Source: a virus. From it: a DNA stretch of 27,225 nt. Location of the stretch: IMG/VR virus record IMGVR_UViG_3300027770_000212, positions 1-27,225 of that record. One strand, given 5' to 3'. The stretch's first letter is position 1. Every line of letters starts with the position of its first letter. Below the pieces are notes generated by a model that saw only the letters and a program-made list of their open reading frames with translations, was not told the origin of the DNA and did no database searches. Position numbers and translations under genes: made by a program. Of the stretch, positions 7,801 to 15,010 are shown one piece after another.

Positions 7801-8241
7801 TTATTCCTTAGTGAATGAACGGAGCATCCATCCGTGCTTTTCGTGGGCGGTGATACGATCTTGTATAGCATTAGAAATACCAAACTTACTCTGAGCTTCT
7901 GCAATACGATATGCTTCGTTGAGTACAATAAGAAGACGCTGATTATCACCATTGAGTCTAGCTATCATAACTAAAGCCTTAGGAACAGATAGCTCGTCTT
8001 CGATAGTTGATAGCTCTTTGAATCGTGTCAGTGATCCAGGAGCATATGCTTGAAGAGTACGAATCAGTTCTGCTATAGTATCTACGGCAATAAAAACTTC
8101 GTTGTAGAGATTACTCAAAAAATCATGATACTGCGCGAAGTCTGGTCCTTCTACGTTCCAGTGAAAATTGTGCGCCTTTAGATAAAACGCAAAACTAGTC
8201 GCTTGAGCTTTCTTGAGTGCTTCTACGAGCTCTTCGTTCAT
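7801..8241 (-). CDS. Dps/ferritin-like protein
   Basis: 146 residues of a four-helix ferritin-like fold. KAHNFHWNVEGPDFAQYHDFLSNLYNEVF..VDTIAELI matches Dps proteins, which form hollow 12-mers, bind DNA and oxidise iron. Placed against E. coli Dps without gaps, ferroxidase ligands are kept at His27, His39, Asp54 and Glu58, but the position of Asp67 is Ser43. Iron oxidation may therefore be weakened or altered. The start overlaps the previous stop (ATGA). It lies in the late cassette with probable internal-head proteins, so it could bind DNA in the virion or protect DNA from oxidative damage in the infected cell; the sequence does not decide this. Confidence 0.85.
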   Translation of the reverse strand: MNEELVEALKKAQATSFAFYLKAHNFHWNVEGPDFAQYHDFLSNLYNEVFIAVDTIAELIRTLQAYAPGSLTRFKELSTIEDELSVPKALVMIARLNGDNQRLLIVLNEAYRIAEAQSKFGISNAIQDRITAHEKHGWMLRSFTKE

Positions 8242-8660
8242 TTCTTCGTTACTTTCTTAGCTGGAACTTTCGACTTAGGTGCGGCAGCAGGAATGAAAGT
8301 CTTTTCTTTCTTAGCAGCTGGTTTCTTTGCCTTTGGAGCTTCAATCTTAACTGGTTCAACAGTAGCCACTACTTCTTTAATCGCTTCTGTAATAGGAGTA
8401 TTGGTTTTAGCAGCTTCTTCCATCACCTTAACAAAAATTTCTTCTGTTTTAGCATCGATATTAGTTTTGACTTCTTCTTGCGCCTTATCAACAACTGGTT
8501 CTAGTGATGCAACTGGAGCTGGCTTAATTTCAGCAACAGGAGCTGGTTCCGGAACAGGATCTAGCTTTGGTTCTTCTATTTTTTGCTTAGGCCAAAAATA
8601 CCATCCAATACCAAAAACAACAACAACAAAAGCAATAATAGTAATCAGTTCATCATTCAT
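8238..8660 (-). CDS. Membrane-anchored Pro/Ala/Lys-rich protein
   Basis: 140 residues with one N-terminal membrane segment (about residues 6-23, ITIIAFVVVVFGIGWYFW). It continues with a Pro/Glu/Ala/Val-rich stretch (PVPEPAPVAEIKPAPV) and ends in a histone H1-like tail rich in Ala, Lys and Pro (KAKKPAAKKEK and PAKKVTKK). The layout resembles TonB or other envelope-spanning proteins, or a membrane-tethered DNA-binding tail; neither is proven. AGGAG precedes the ATG, and the stop overlaps the Dps-like start (ATGA). It is conserved in position only as far as I can tell. Function unknown. Confidence 0.68.
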   Translation of the reverse strand: MNDELITIIAFVVVVFGIGWYFWPKQKIEEPKLDPVPEPAPVAEIKPAPVASLEPVVDKAQEEVKTNIDAKTEEIFVKVMEEAAKTNTPITEAIKEVVATVEPVKIEAPKAKKPAAKKEKTFIPAAAPKSKVPAKKVTKK

Positions 8661-8673
8661 TACTCAGTTCTCC

Positions 8674-11600
8674 TTAACAATCCCACGCTTTGCGTGACCA
8701 ATAGTTTGCGCTCGACTTATTGCTTAAATTGCCTTGACCGCTAGAGCGAGCACAATATGATCTCTTACGAGCAGGCTGATCTTTCTTTATACTTAATATC
8801 TTATCACCGAAGTTGACTTTTTTCGCTTTGCCATCACCATCAGGATCAACGTAAACCTTTGACTTCTTTACGTCACCCGCCATAGGCTTATTCAAAGAAA
8901 CTGTCTTACCTTTATATGTAGCTTCTTTAACGATCTTACCCTGACCTGGCGTAGCATCAGCATAGTTCTGTACTATAGCGTCGGTTCCTACAAAACGATT
9001 CTTAGGATCATTCTTATCCTTTGAGGCTGGTTCAGAACCAGTGTATGATTCATCAGCTTTCACAATCGACTTATTCTTTTTGTAATAGTCAGCGAGTTTC
9101 TTCAGACCATTAGTTCCCTTAGCGCCTTCTGTTCCTTCTTTAACAGTTGACTTTTTCTTAGAAGCTAATGCTGGATGATTAAGCCAAGCACCACCACGAT
9201 GACCCCACTTATCAATCATCTTATTAATGAATTTTGGATCTTTAGAAGCTTTTACAGCAGCGCTATCTTTTATCCAATCTGCGTTTGATGTTCCTTCGTA
9301 TTGAGTTTCTTCCTTAGGAACGCAGTTAGGAACCTTACGACCATTCTTCATCTTCATACCTACAGCTGTGTAACCAGACCAGCAAGCACTTTTAAGTCCG
9401 CCTGTTGGTTCTTTTACCTCTTTCATAGACTTAACGTGTTTTCTGACTTGCTTATTGATTTGAATAGGATGCTGTCCAGTTTTCTTTGATAGCATATTCA
9501 CATGTGACTTATAACGACTAGCAGTCTGTGGAGTACCTCCACCAGTCACAAAATCCTTATAACGCTTTGCTAGGTCAGCCACATCTTCAATCAAATCGCC
9601 GTCTATCTCGGCAGCTTTGCCACCAGCAATGAATGAGTTCACGCGATTGAACGCTTCGTTGACATTATTGTTCACTTCTAATCCGCGAGTGAACACTTCG
9701 TAGATGATTTCTACAGGAACACCAGAATCTGTTGCTTTACGGAGAAGTGCATTAGCTTCTTTATTGACTACATTGTAGCGCACGCGCGAGTACGTCGCAG
9801 GATCCTTAGTTGTCAAGTCGATAAGCTTATCAAGAAGATTAGCTAGAGCTTCGCGCATCTGTGGGCTTTGTAGCGCATGTTTCTTACTTGAACGCAAAGC
9901 ACGACGATACTTCTGTAGTTCTTCTTCGTCAGACAAACCCAAACGCAATAGCAAATCTAGTTTCTGACTTAGCGGGCGCGACTTATTAGGATCAGTTGGA
10001 CGATCTTCATCCTTAGCAACTTCACCTACGTTACGAACGCCAGGAGGCTCATCCTTATCATATGGAGACACTGTACGAGTACGACCAACGCCTAGATAAA
10101 ACTCGTTGAACTGCTTCCCACCAAGACTAATCTTTGGCTTATCCTTAGGAATACCATGAGCCATCACATCACGAAATGACTGTAAGCTTTTGCCAGCAGC
10201 AATAGTAAACTTATGCTTATCAACTGGCATACGCAAAGCTTCGAACTTAGCAAGCAGTTTCTTAGCATCACTTACTGAGATATGTGCTTTATGCTTATCA
10301 GCGAAAACAGTTTCGTGTTCGCCGCGAGAGTTGATAGTCTTGCGCATCTGATAGATAATGTTCGTATCACCAGCATCACGAGCGTCCTTATCTATAGCAG
10401 ACTTACGTCCTTCATCAACAGAACGCGCATAATGCATCAGTTTCCTATTTTGATGTAGATGACCTGTTGTTGGGTTGGGAGCAGAGCGATCGTTTCCTTG
10501 AGGATCAATCTTAAGATTATCCAGCTTCGTGGGATCAATATTCAGCGGAGAATCGTGCGCCGTATCAGCCTTTGACTTTTCCCAGTCTGAAACTGAAATG
10601 CCACGTTTCTTAGCTTGCTTGATATCGGTTTTTACGTCAGAAGCAGTTCCTTCTTTACTTTTCTTATCTTCGTAAATAAACGCAACGAAGTTTTCGTTCG
10701 TATCACGGGCTTTTGCTACGTTAGCTTGTGCTTTCTTACGGATCATGGGCATGATTCTCTTTGATAGTTTGTCTACAGCAGAATTGAGTGACTTACCGAA
10801 ACGATTAACAAGCGCGTTATCAACTGCAATTCTCTGTGACTTTGAAAGTGAACTGTATTGTAAATCTTTCTTACCTGTTGCGCGCTTACGCAGCATCATG
10901 ATAGCCGCCTTACGAGCGCGCATACGTAGACGCTGTTGAGCAGGCATAGTCTTAGCTTTGATTTGACGAAGACGAGCAAGACGCTTAGACATTCCCTTCA
11001 TGCGCTGCGCTAGTTTCTGACGAGTCTGTATAGAAAGCACTTTAGCTTCTGCTACAGATTCTTTTTCAACATCCTGACCTACGATAACATCTAACATAAG
11101 AACGTCAGAGTCATCTAGGTCTAATTCGTCGTCAGACATAGCATCAATTTGCTTAATCATTTCGGCATCAGAAGGCATCGTAATAGTTTGCTGATCGTCA
11201 GACTCGGTGATGTAATACGAAAACACTTCGTCGAGTGTTGATTCTTTGAGAGCTCCTAAACGTGACTGTATCAAGTGCATTATCTCCCTTACATCAGCGT
11301 CTGATAAGTGTTTCGACATAGAAGCACGAACCTTATCGAAATCTCCTGCTCTTGCCCAATTACGAATATCAGAAGCATGAACGCCATCTGCATCACCCGT
11401 ACGAGTGTCTGTGATAGAATGACGCGAATGAACTTCTATCTTATCGAACGTAAAATCTTTTCCGTTATACTTATCTACGACCGTCTTAATGCCTGCTGAT
11501 TCGGCTGCACCTAGAACGATATGGACTGTGTCGTACTTGCCTGTTAATGCAGATAATGCGCCAATGATGGTTGGATTATTAGCAGGAGGTTCTTGAAACA

Positions 11601-11814
11601 GACCTCTATGTCCAGGAAACATCTTGTTCAGATACTTAATCTTTTCGAAAGCAGTCAGTGGATTCTTTTTCTTATCGACTGTGCGTGAAACGAATATCTT
11701 AGCGTCACTATGTGTTTGCTTAGCCAGTTTCAGAACAGCATCAACTAGATTCTTATGCTCTTCGTGTGGAGGATTAAATCTACCAAGCGGAACGATAACA
11801 ACAGACTTATTCAT
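8674..11814 (-). CDS. Giant mosaic protein with N-terminal HIGH-type nucleotidyltransferase domain
   Basis: 1046 residues from MNKSVVIVPLGRF. This start has AGGAG 6 nt upstream, whereas the longer frame opens at 11862 without one. Residues 1-180 form a cytidylyltransferase/NadM-like domain: GRFNPPHEEH (residues 11-20, the H-x-G-H site with Glu for Gly), SRTVDKKKNPL, and ASDIR (147-151) in the place of the ISSTxxR motif. Such enzymes transfer a nucleotide to a phosphate, for example NMN to NAD. The remainder is a chain of short basic modules: an Arg/Lys-rich helical region (260-370), VGMKMKNGRKVPNCVPKEE (818-836), a DPDGDG calcium-like loop (990-995) and a Cys-flanked end (CARSSGQG...YWSRKAWDC). 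I remember similar modules from other T4-like phage proteins. Probably a virion or injected protein. Confidence 0.8.
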   Translation of the reverse strand: MNKSVVIVPLGRFNPPHEEHKNLVDAVLKLAKQTHSDAKIFVSRTVDKKKNPLTAFEKIKYLNKMFPGHRGLFQEPPANNPTIIGALSALTGKYDTVHIVLGAAESAGIKTVVDKYNGKDFTFDKIEVHSRHSITDTRTGDADGVHASDIRNWARAGDFDKVRASMSKHLSDADVREIMHLIQSRLGALKESTLDEVFSYYITESDDQQTITMPSDAEMIKQIDAMSDDELDLDDSDVLMLDVIVGQDVEKESVAEAKVLSIQTRQKLAQRMKGMSKRLARLRQIKAKTMPAQQRLRMRARKAAIMMLRKRATGKKDLQYSSLSKSQRIAVDNALVNRFGKSLNSAVDKLSKRIMPMIRKKAQANVAKARDTNENFVAFIYEDKKSKEGTASDVKTDIKQAKKRGISVSDWEKSKADTAHDSPLNIDPTKLDNLKIDPQGNDRSAPNPTTGHLHQNRKLMHYARSVDEGRKSAIDKDARDAGDTNIIYQMRKTINSRGEHETVFADKHKAHISVSDAKKLLAKFEALRMPVDKHKFTIAAGKSLQSFRDVMAHGIPKDKPKISLGGKQFNEFYLGVGRTRTVSPYDKDEPPGVRNVGEVAKDEDRPTDPNKSRPLSQKLDLLLRLGLSDEEELQKYRRALRSSKKHALQSPQMREALANLLDKLIDLTTKDPATYSRVRYNVVNKEANALLRKATDSGVPVEIIYEVFTRGLEVNNNVNEAFNRVNSFIAGGKAAEIDGDLIEDVADLAKRYKDFVTGGGTPQTASRYKSHVNMLSKKTGQHPIQINKQVRKHVKSMKEVKEPTGGLKSACWSGYTAVGMKMKNGRKVPNCVPKEETQYEGTSNADWIKDSAAVKASKDPKFINKMIDKWGHRGGAWLNHPALASKKKSTVKEGTEGAKGTNGLKKLADYYKKNKSIVKADESYTGSEPASKDKNDPKNRFVGTDAIVQNYADATPGQGKIVKEATYKGKTVSLNKPMAGDVKKSKVYVDPDGDGKAKKVNFGDKILSIKKDQPARKRSYCARSSGQGNLSNKSSANYWSRKAWDC

Positions 11815-12988
11815 CTTTCGCTCCTGCTTTTCTGTATGCACCAGCAGCAAAGTTTTGTGCACTGAACACGCGACGCTTGACTAATTTAGCTGTACCGTGT
11901 TTTCCAAGTAACACATACCCCTCAGGATTCGTTCTTACTAGACCACCGAACTCATTTTCGAAATATCTACGAATAGGCTGATACTTATCCAGCTCGTCGA
12001 TGATCTTATCTTTCATATCAGCGATTTCTGTATGAACTTCGAGTATAGCAGCAATTCCGCTGGCGTTCTGCTTGATGCTAGCAATCGTGTCATCGAGCGT
12101 CTGTTGCTTAGCAGCTTTAGCCTTATCGCTCTTGACTTTATCTACTTCTTTCTGCAACTTATCATTCATAAACTTGACGAATCCGTTGTACGTCTGATTA
12201 GTATTGTTACGAATGACGTCATTAGCATACTGTAGGAACCATTTGCTCATTTCTGGTGAAGAAACATACGCAAGTCCATCTTTAGGAAGTGATGAAAGCA
12301 TAGTTGAGATTTCGTCGATATATCCCTGGATATGACCTACTCCACTTAGCATAGGAGCGTCGATAGGCATAATGAATACATGAGCGTTCTTCTTGATATC
12401 GCGAGCCTGTATGGTCACTCGACTGCCCGCTGCATTGTACTTGGTGTGAGGCGCGAAACCAACAGTAGCACGACCGATAAGCTTACCCAAGTCCGAATCG
12501 ACTGCAACAGCATTTGTTACTGTGTTAGGCTTAAACAACCAGTGCAACACACTGTCAATCTTAACCTTACGCAAATCCGACTTAGCGAACATCATATCGC
12601 CCTGTAAGATTTCGTTACGATTGTTAGTGATTAGTGGGAGAAATTCCAGAGCGAGCTTTAGTTTAGCTACGAGCCCAGGCGCATGACCGTGATTACGGTC
12701 GATATCGTCGACCGAGTAGTTAATCTTAGGGTCTTTGTTGAAGATAGACTTAGTGGCTACGAAAAACTTACCATCGTTGTAGCCGTAGAATACGCTAGGA
12801 GCACCGTCAATCTTAGTCTGATTTACAGTTTCAGGAATGCCTTTGATAAGGTCATGGAAAAAACCATTGATCTTAGCGAAAGAACCTGCGCCCGAAACGT
12901 ACAGCTCATCTTCGATATGCGTGTAGTGAGATTTGTCTTCTTCCGCAGAAAACGCAGTTTCCACTACGAAACTCTTAAAGCTTTTCAT
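11807..12988 (-). CDS. Ligase-like nucleotidyltransferase with capsid-targeting N-terminus
   Basis: 393 residues from MKSFKSFVVE, with AGGAG 4 nt before this ATG; the longer frame to 13024 has no ribosome site. Motifs of the DNA/RNA ligase and capping superfamily appear in order: KIDG (59-62, lysine for covalent nucleotide), GKFFVATKSIF (73-83), EILQGDMMF (126-134), PEGYVL (355-360, motif IV) and AKLVKR (367-372, motif V). A Lys-rich helical insertion (about 275-340) widens the distance between the early motifs and motif IV. I believe related phage proteins are catalogued as DUF6267. The first ten residues resemble the capsid-targeting peptide of T4 internal proteins, with a prohead-protease-like end (FVVE). 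The substrate is unknown. It overlaps the next gene by 8 nt and follows a late promoter. Confidence 0.78.
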   Translation of the reverse strand: MKSFKSFVVETAFSAEEDKSHYTHIEDELYVSGAGSFAKINGFFHDLIKGIPETVNQTKIDGAPSVFYGYNDGKFFVATKSIFNKDPKINYSVDDIDRNHGHAPGLVAKLKLALEFLPLITNNRNEILQGDMMFAKSDLRKVKIDSVLHWLFKPNTVTNAVAVDSDLGKLIGRATVGFAPHTKYNAAGSRVTIQARDIKKNAHVFIMPIDAPMLSGVGHIQGYIDEISTMLSSLPKDGLAYVSSPEMSKWFLQYANDVIRNNTNQTYNGFVKFMNDKLQKEVDKVKSDKAKAAKQQTLDDTIASIKQNASGIAAILEVHTEIADMKDKIIDELDKYQPIRRYFENEFGGLVRTNPEGYVLLGKHGTAKLVKRRVFSAQNFAAGAYRKAGAKDE

Positions 12989-13064
12989 CACACTCCTAGC
13001 GGGACTGGCGTACCCTAACCGCAAATGATTTGAGAGCAGGATTGCCTTAGCTTTCTGCTCCCTT

Positions 13065-13072
13065 TATTTATA
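13065..13072 (-). promoter_or_regulatory. Late promoter TATAAATA for the ligase-like gene
   Basis: A perfect T4 late octamer on the minus strand, 76 nt before the ligase-like start. It should drive the long late transcript through the large virion-protein cassette. It sits next to the opposing early-type promoter at 13081-13109. Confidence 0.72.
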
Positions 13073-13080
13073 AAAACGTC

Positions 13081-13109
13081 TTGACAACACAAAGGTAACA
13101 TGATATAAT
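13081..13109 (+). promoter_or_regulatory. Plus-strand consensus sigma-70 promoter
   Basis: TTGACA (13081-13086), a 17-nt spacer and TATAAT (13104-13109) make a perfect promoter pointing right, against all genes in the window. Transcription would begin near 13116 and run antisense to the two genes at 13137-15006. The preceding 14 bases AAAAACGTCTTGAC also occur at the minus-strand uvsX promoter (20737-20750). No convincing plus-strand gene follows, so the product would be an antisense RNA. Confidence 0.62.
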
Positions 13110-13131
13110 ATGAGTGTTACGAAAGGGTCAA
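13102..13131 (-). promoter_or_regulatory. Weak opposing promoter
   Basis: TTGACC (13126-13131), an 18-nt spacer and TATATC (13102-13107) on the minus strand overlap the -10 region of the plus-strand promoter. An alternative -10, TATTAT (13105-13110), would give a 15-nt spacer. If used, it would exclude the plus-strand polymerase. The match is moderate and the call is tentative. Confidence 0.33.
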
Positions 13132-13136
13132 CTAGG

Positions 13137-13511
13137 TTATAGAGTTGTTACCGTACCATTCTCATCTGTTAATGTTACCGTCAATTGGAATGGTGCAACA
13201 AGACCCTGACTTACCTTTTCAGCACGAAGAGCCTTAACCGCCTGAGTTGCAGCACTATTAGCAGTATTACGTTTCGTATAGTAATCCATTGCGACTGCCG
13301 TATTAGCAAACGAAAGCTGCACGGTTCTGTGTACTGAATTCGCATATATGTTCTGACCGTAATATAAAGAAGATAGTGGTTCTAACACTTCTTTTCTAAA
13401 AGCAGAATACACGACAGCATCGTTTCCAGTCCAATCTGTTCCATCTGAAAATGGCAGATTAGAACTAGGTTCTAGTGAACTGATTTCATACTTTAGATAT
13501 ACTTTTGACAT
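13137..13511 (-). CDS. Small phage protein of unknown function
   Basis: 124 residues, soluble, without cysteine or membrane segment. It starts with a strand-like segment (VYLKYEISSLEPSS), has a central helix-rich part (AVAMDYYTKRNTANSAATQAVKALRAEKVSQG) and ends in strands (FQLTVTLTDENGTVTTL). I recognise no family. AAGGAA lies upstream of the ATG. It follows the nuclease-like gene after 13 nt and is the last gene before the promoter cluster at 13065-13131, whose plus-strand promoter would produce RNA antisense to it. A virion accessory role is possible from context only. Confidence 0.65.
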   Translation of the reverse strand: MSKVYLKYEISSLEPSSNLPFSDGTDWTGNDAVVYSAFRKEVLEPLSSLYYGQNIYANSVHRTVQLSFANTAVAMDYYTKRNTANSAATQAVKALRAEKVSQGLVAPFQLTVTLTDENGTVTTL

Positions 13512-13524
13512 ATCGGTTTCCTTA

Positions 13525-15006
13525 TTAATCCGGTCTTGACATCCACTTTCTAAGCACTATCCCAGATTCTATATAGTTTCTGAAGTTAGCCTGAATTCGT
13601 CTAGAAGAAAGGCTAGTTAATAACTCCCCTTTAAAATATATCTTTATTCCATGATTTTTACCAGTACCCAGATCTGTAGTTATTGCGCCTTTTTTTGAAA
13701 GATAAGGCACCAATTTAGCAACATCATATATGTTTGCTCCTTCACCTATATCTACTATACTTAGTCCGGGTCTAGATGGTAATTTATTTTTAGAACTAAC
13801 TTCGCTTATAGCTGGTAATCTACCCTGTTCTTCTTTGCTTGCAATACCATCCATGATACCAGATAATACTTTTCTTAGATTATTACCCTCAACTTCATCC
13901 TTTATTTTTTTGTACATTATAGTCATAACTTTATCCCATACACCCATTTCTTCAATTTTCACTGCGGTAACAGGTTTTTTTTTCAGTAAAAATTTTTCGG
14001 TCTTACCAGAACCATCGATGGTTAATCCGTTAGCAGCGAATATAGTTTCTATCTTGTTTTTGGTTTCAGAATCTAATTTAACGCCAACATATGACATAAA
14101 TTTAGCAATAGAAGTAAGATGAATATTACTAGCTTGACCGAATTGTTTCGTCCCTTTAATTTTCACTGATAACTCTAAATCAAATTTTGTTGGTTTACCA
14201 GAACCAGGAGTTCCCGTATAACCTTCTCTGTATCTTGTTACGATATCAGCTTTTCTACCTTCTGCTTGTCCGCTAATAGAAGTAGATTCGATTTCAATGA
14301 GGTCAACTTTACCATTATTATAAAAATACCAAGCATGAGCTTTTGGTTCTGCTTTGTTTACATAACTCGTAGAGTCTTTAAAGAAAGGACCTATGAGTGC
14401 GTCTCGAGAAAGATTGCCTTTTTTGTAAGCTTTTTCTAAATAAGCATAAGCACCTGTGTTCAGTGAAAGATATCCCACGACTTTATCTTTAAACGATTCT
14501 CCGTAATTGTCTGCGTCGAATCGCACAATTTTATTTATTTGTTTACTTTTTTTACTAGAATTCCATTTTTCTGTAGAATCAATATAAGCCCCCACATACT
14601 CTTCGACGTCTTTTACTGTTATATCGCTATTATTTTTTTTTCTCATCACAAATCGTGCAATAATAGCAGCCTGAAGTATCGTTTCTGCGATATAACCTAA
14701 CGGGATCTTTTCGCCTGGTTTTACAAGATATGCTACCGAATAGGTGTCGTTTCTAGCTTTAAATTTTATTAGGTTTAATTGTTCTTTAACAGTTTTAGCA
14801 TTTTCAAAAACAAGATCTTCTAATTTTTCTATTAGAGTATTTTTTTCTTTTTGTTCTATATCAAATGGATCAATGTAAGTTATGTCACCTGTAGTGCGAT
14901 TACTAACATAAGGAAATGGTTCGGTTTCGCGAAACAATGTTATGGCCATCGCCACATATTTTTGCAGCGATACTAAACTATCAGTTCTTATTATAGGTGT
15001 GGCCAT
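13525..15006 (-). CDS. Possible PD-(D/E)XK-type nuclease-like protein
   Basis: 493 residues. I see a pattern resembling the PD-(D/E)XK nuclease fold: a helix with Glu107 (GYIAETILQAAIIARF), then GRKADIV (Asp254), then FDLELSVKIKGTKQFGQ (275-291) with Glu278, Lys282/Lys284 and a Gln-rich end. Nucleases of this fold cut DNA using the Asp, Glu and Lys with a metal ion. The motif match is imperfect (ELSVK instead of ExK), so this is a hypothesis. The gene is visibly richer in A/T runs than its neighbours, suggesting an accessory gene gained from elsewhere. It lies 4 nt after the His-rich capsid-targeted protein gene. No strong ribosome site is seen. Confidence 0.7.
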   Translation of the reverse strand: MATPIIRTDSLVSLQKYVAMAITLFRETEPFPYVSNRTTGDITYIDPFDIEQKEKNTLIEKLEDLVFENAKTVKEQLNLIKFKARNDTYSVAYLVKPGEKIPLGYIAETILQAAIIARFVMRKKNNSDITVKDVEEYVGAYIDSTEKWNSSKKSKQINKIVRFDADNYGESFKDKVVGYLSLNTGAYAYLEKAYKKGNLSRDALIGPFFKDSTSYVNKAEPKAHAWYFYNNGKVDLIEIESTSISGQAEGRKADIVTRYREGYTGTPGSGKPTKFDLELSVKIKGTKQFGQASNIHLTSIAKFMSYVGVKLDSETKNKIETIFAANGLTIDGSGKTEKFLLKKKPVTAVKIEEMGVWDKVMTIMYKKIKDEVEGNNLRKVLSGIMDGIASKEEQGRLPAISEVSSKNKLPSRPGLSIVDIGEGANIYDVAKLVPYLSKKGAITTDLGTGKNHGIKIYFKGELLTSLSSRRIQANFRNYIESGIVLRKWMSRPD

Positions 15007-15010
15007 ATTA

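Noticed and set aside
13033-13060. Inverted repeat GAGCAG...CTGCTC near the ligase-like start as a terminator
   Set aside because: The stem is only 6 bp with a 15-nt loop and no T-run on either strand.
13016-13101. 28-codon minus-strand frame starting at the ATG next to the weak promoter (13101)
   Set aside because: No ribosome site, unusual composition and no family resemblance; it cannot be told from chance.
13730-14122. Open frame on the plus strand downstream of the plus-strand promoter
   Set aside because: It is a shadow of the nuclease-like gene, has no ribosome site, and its protein looks like reverse-strand translation of a coding region.
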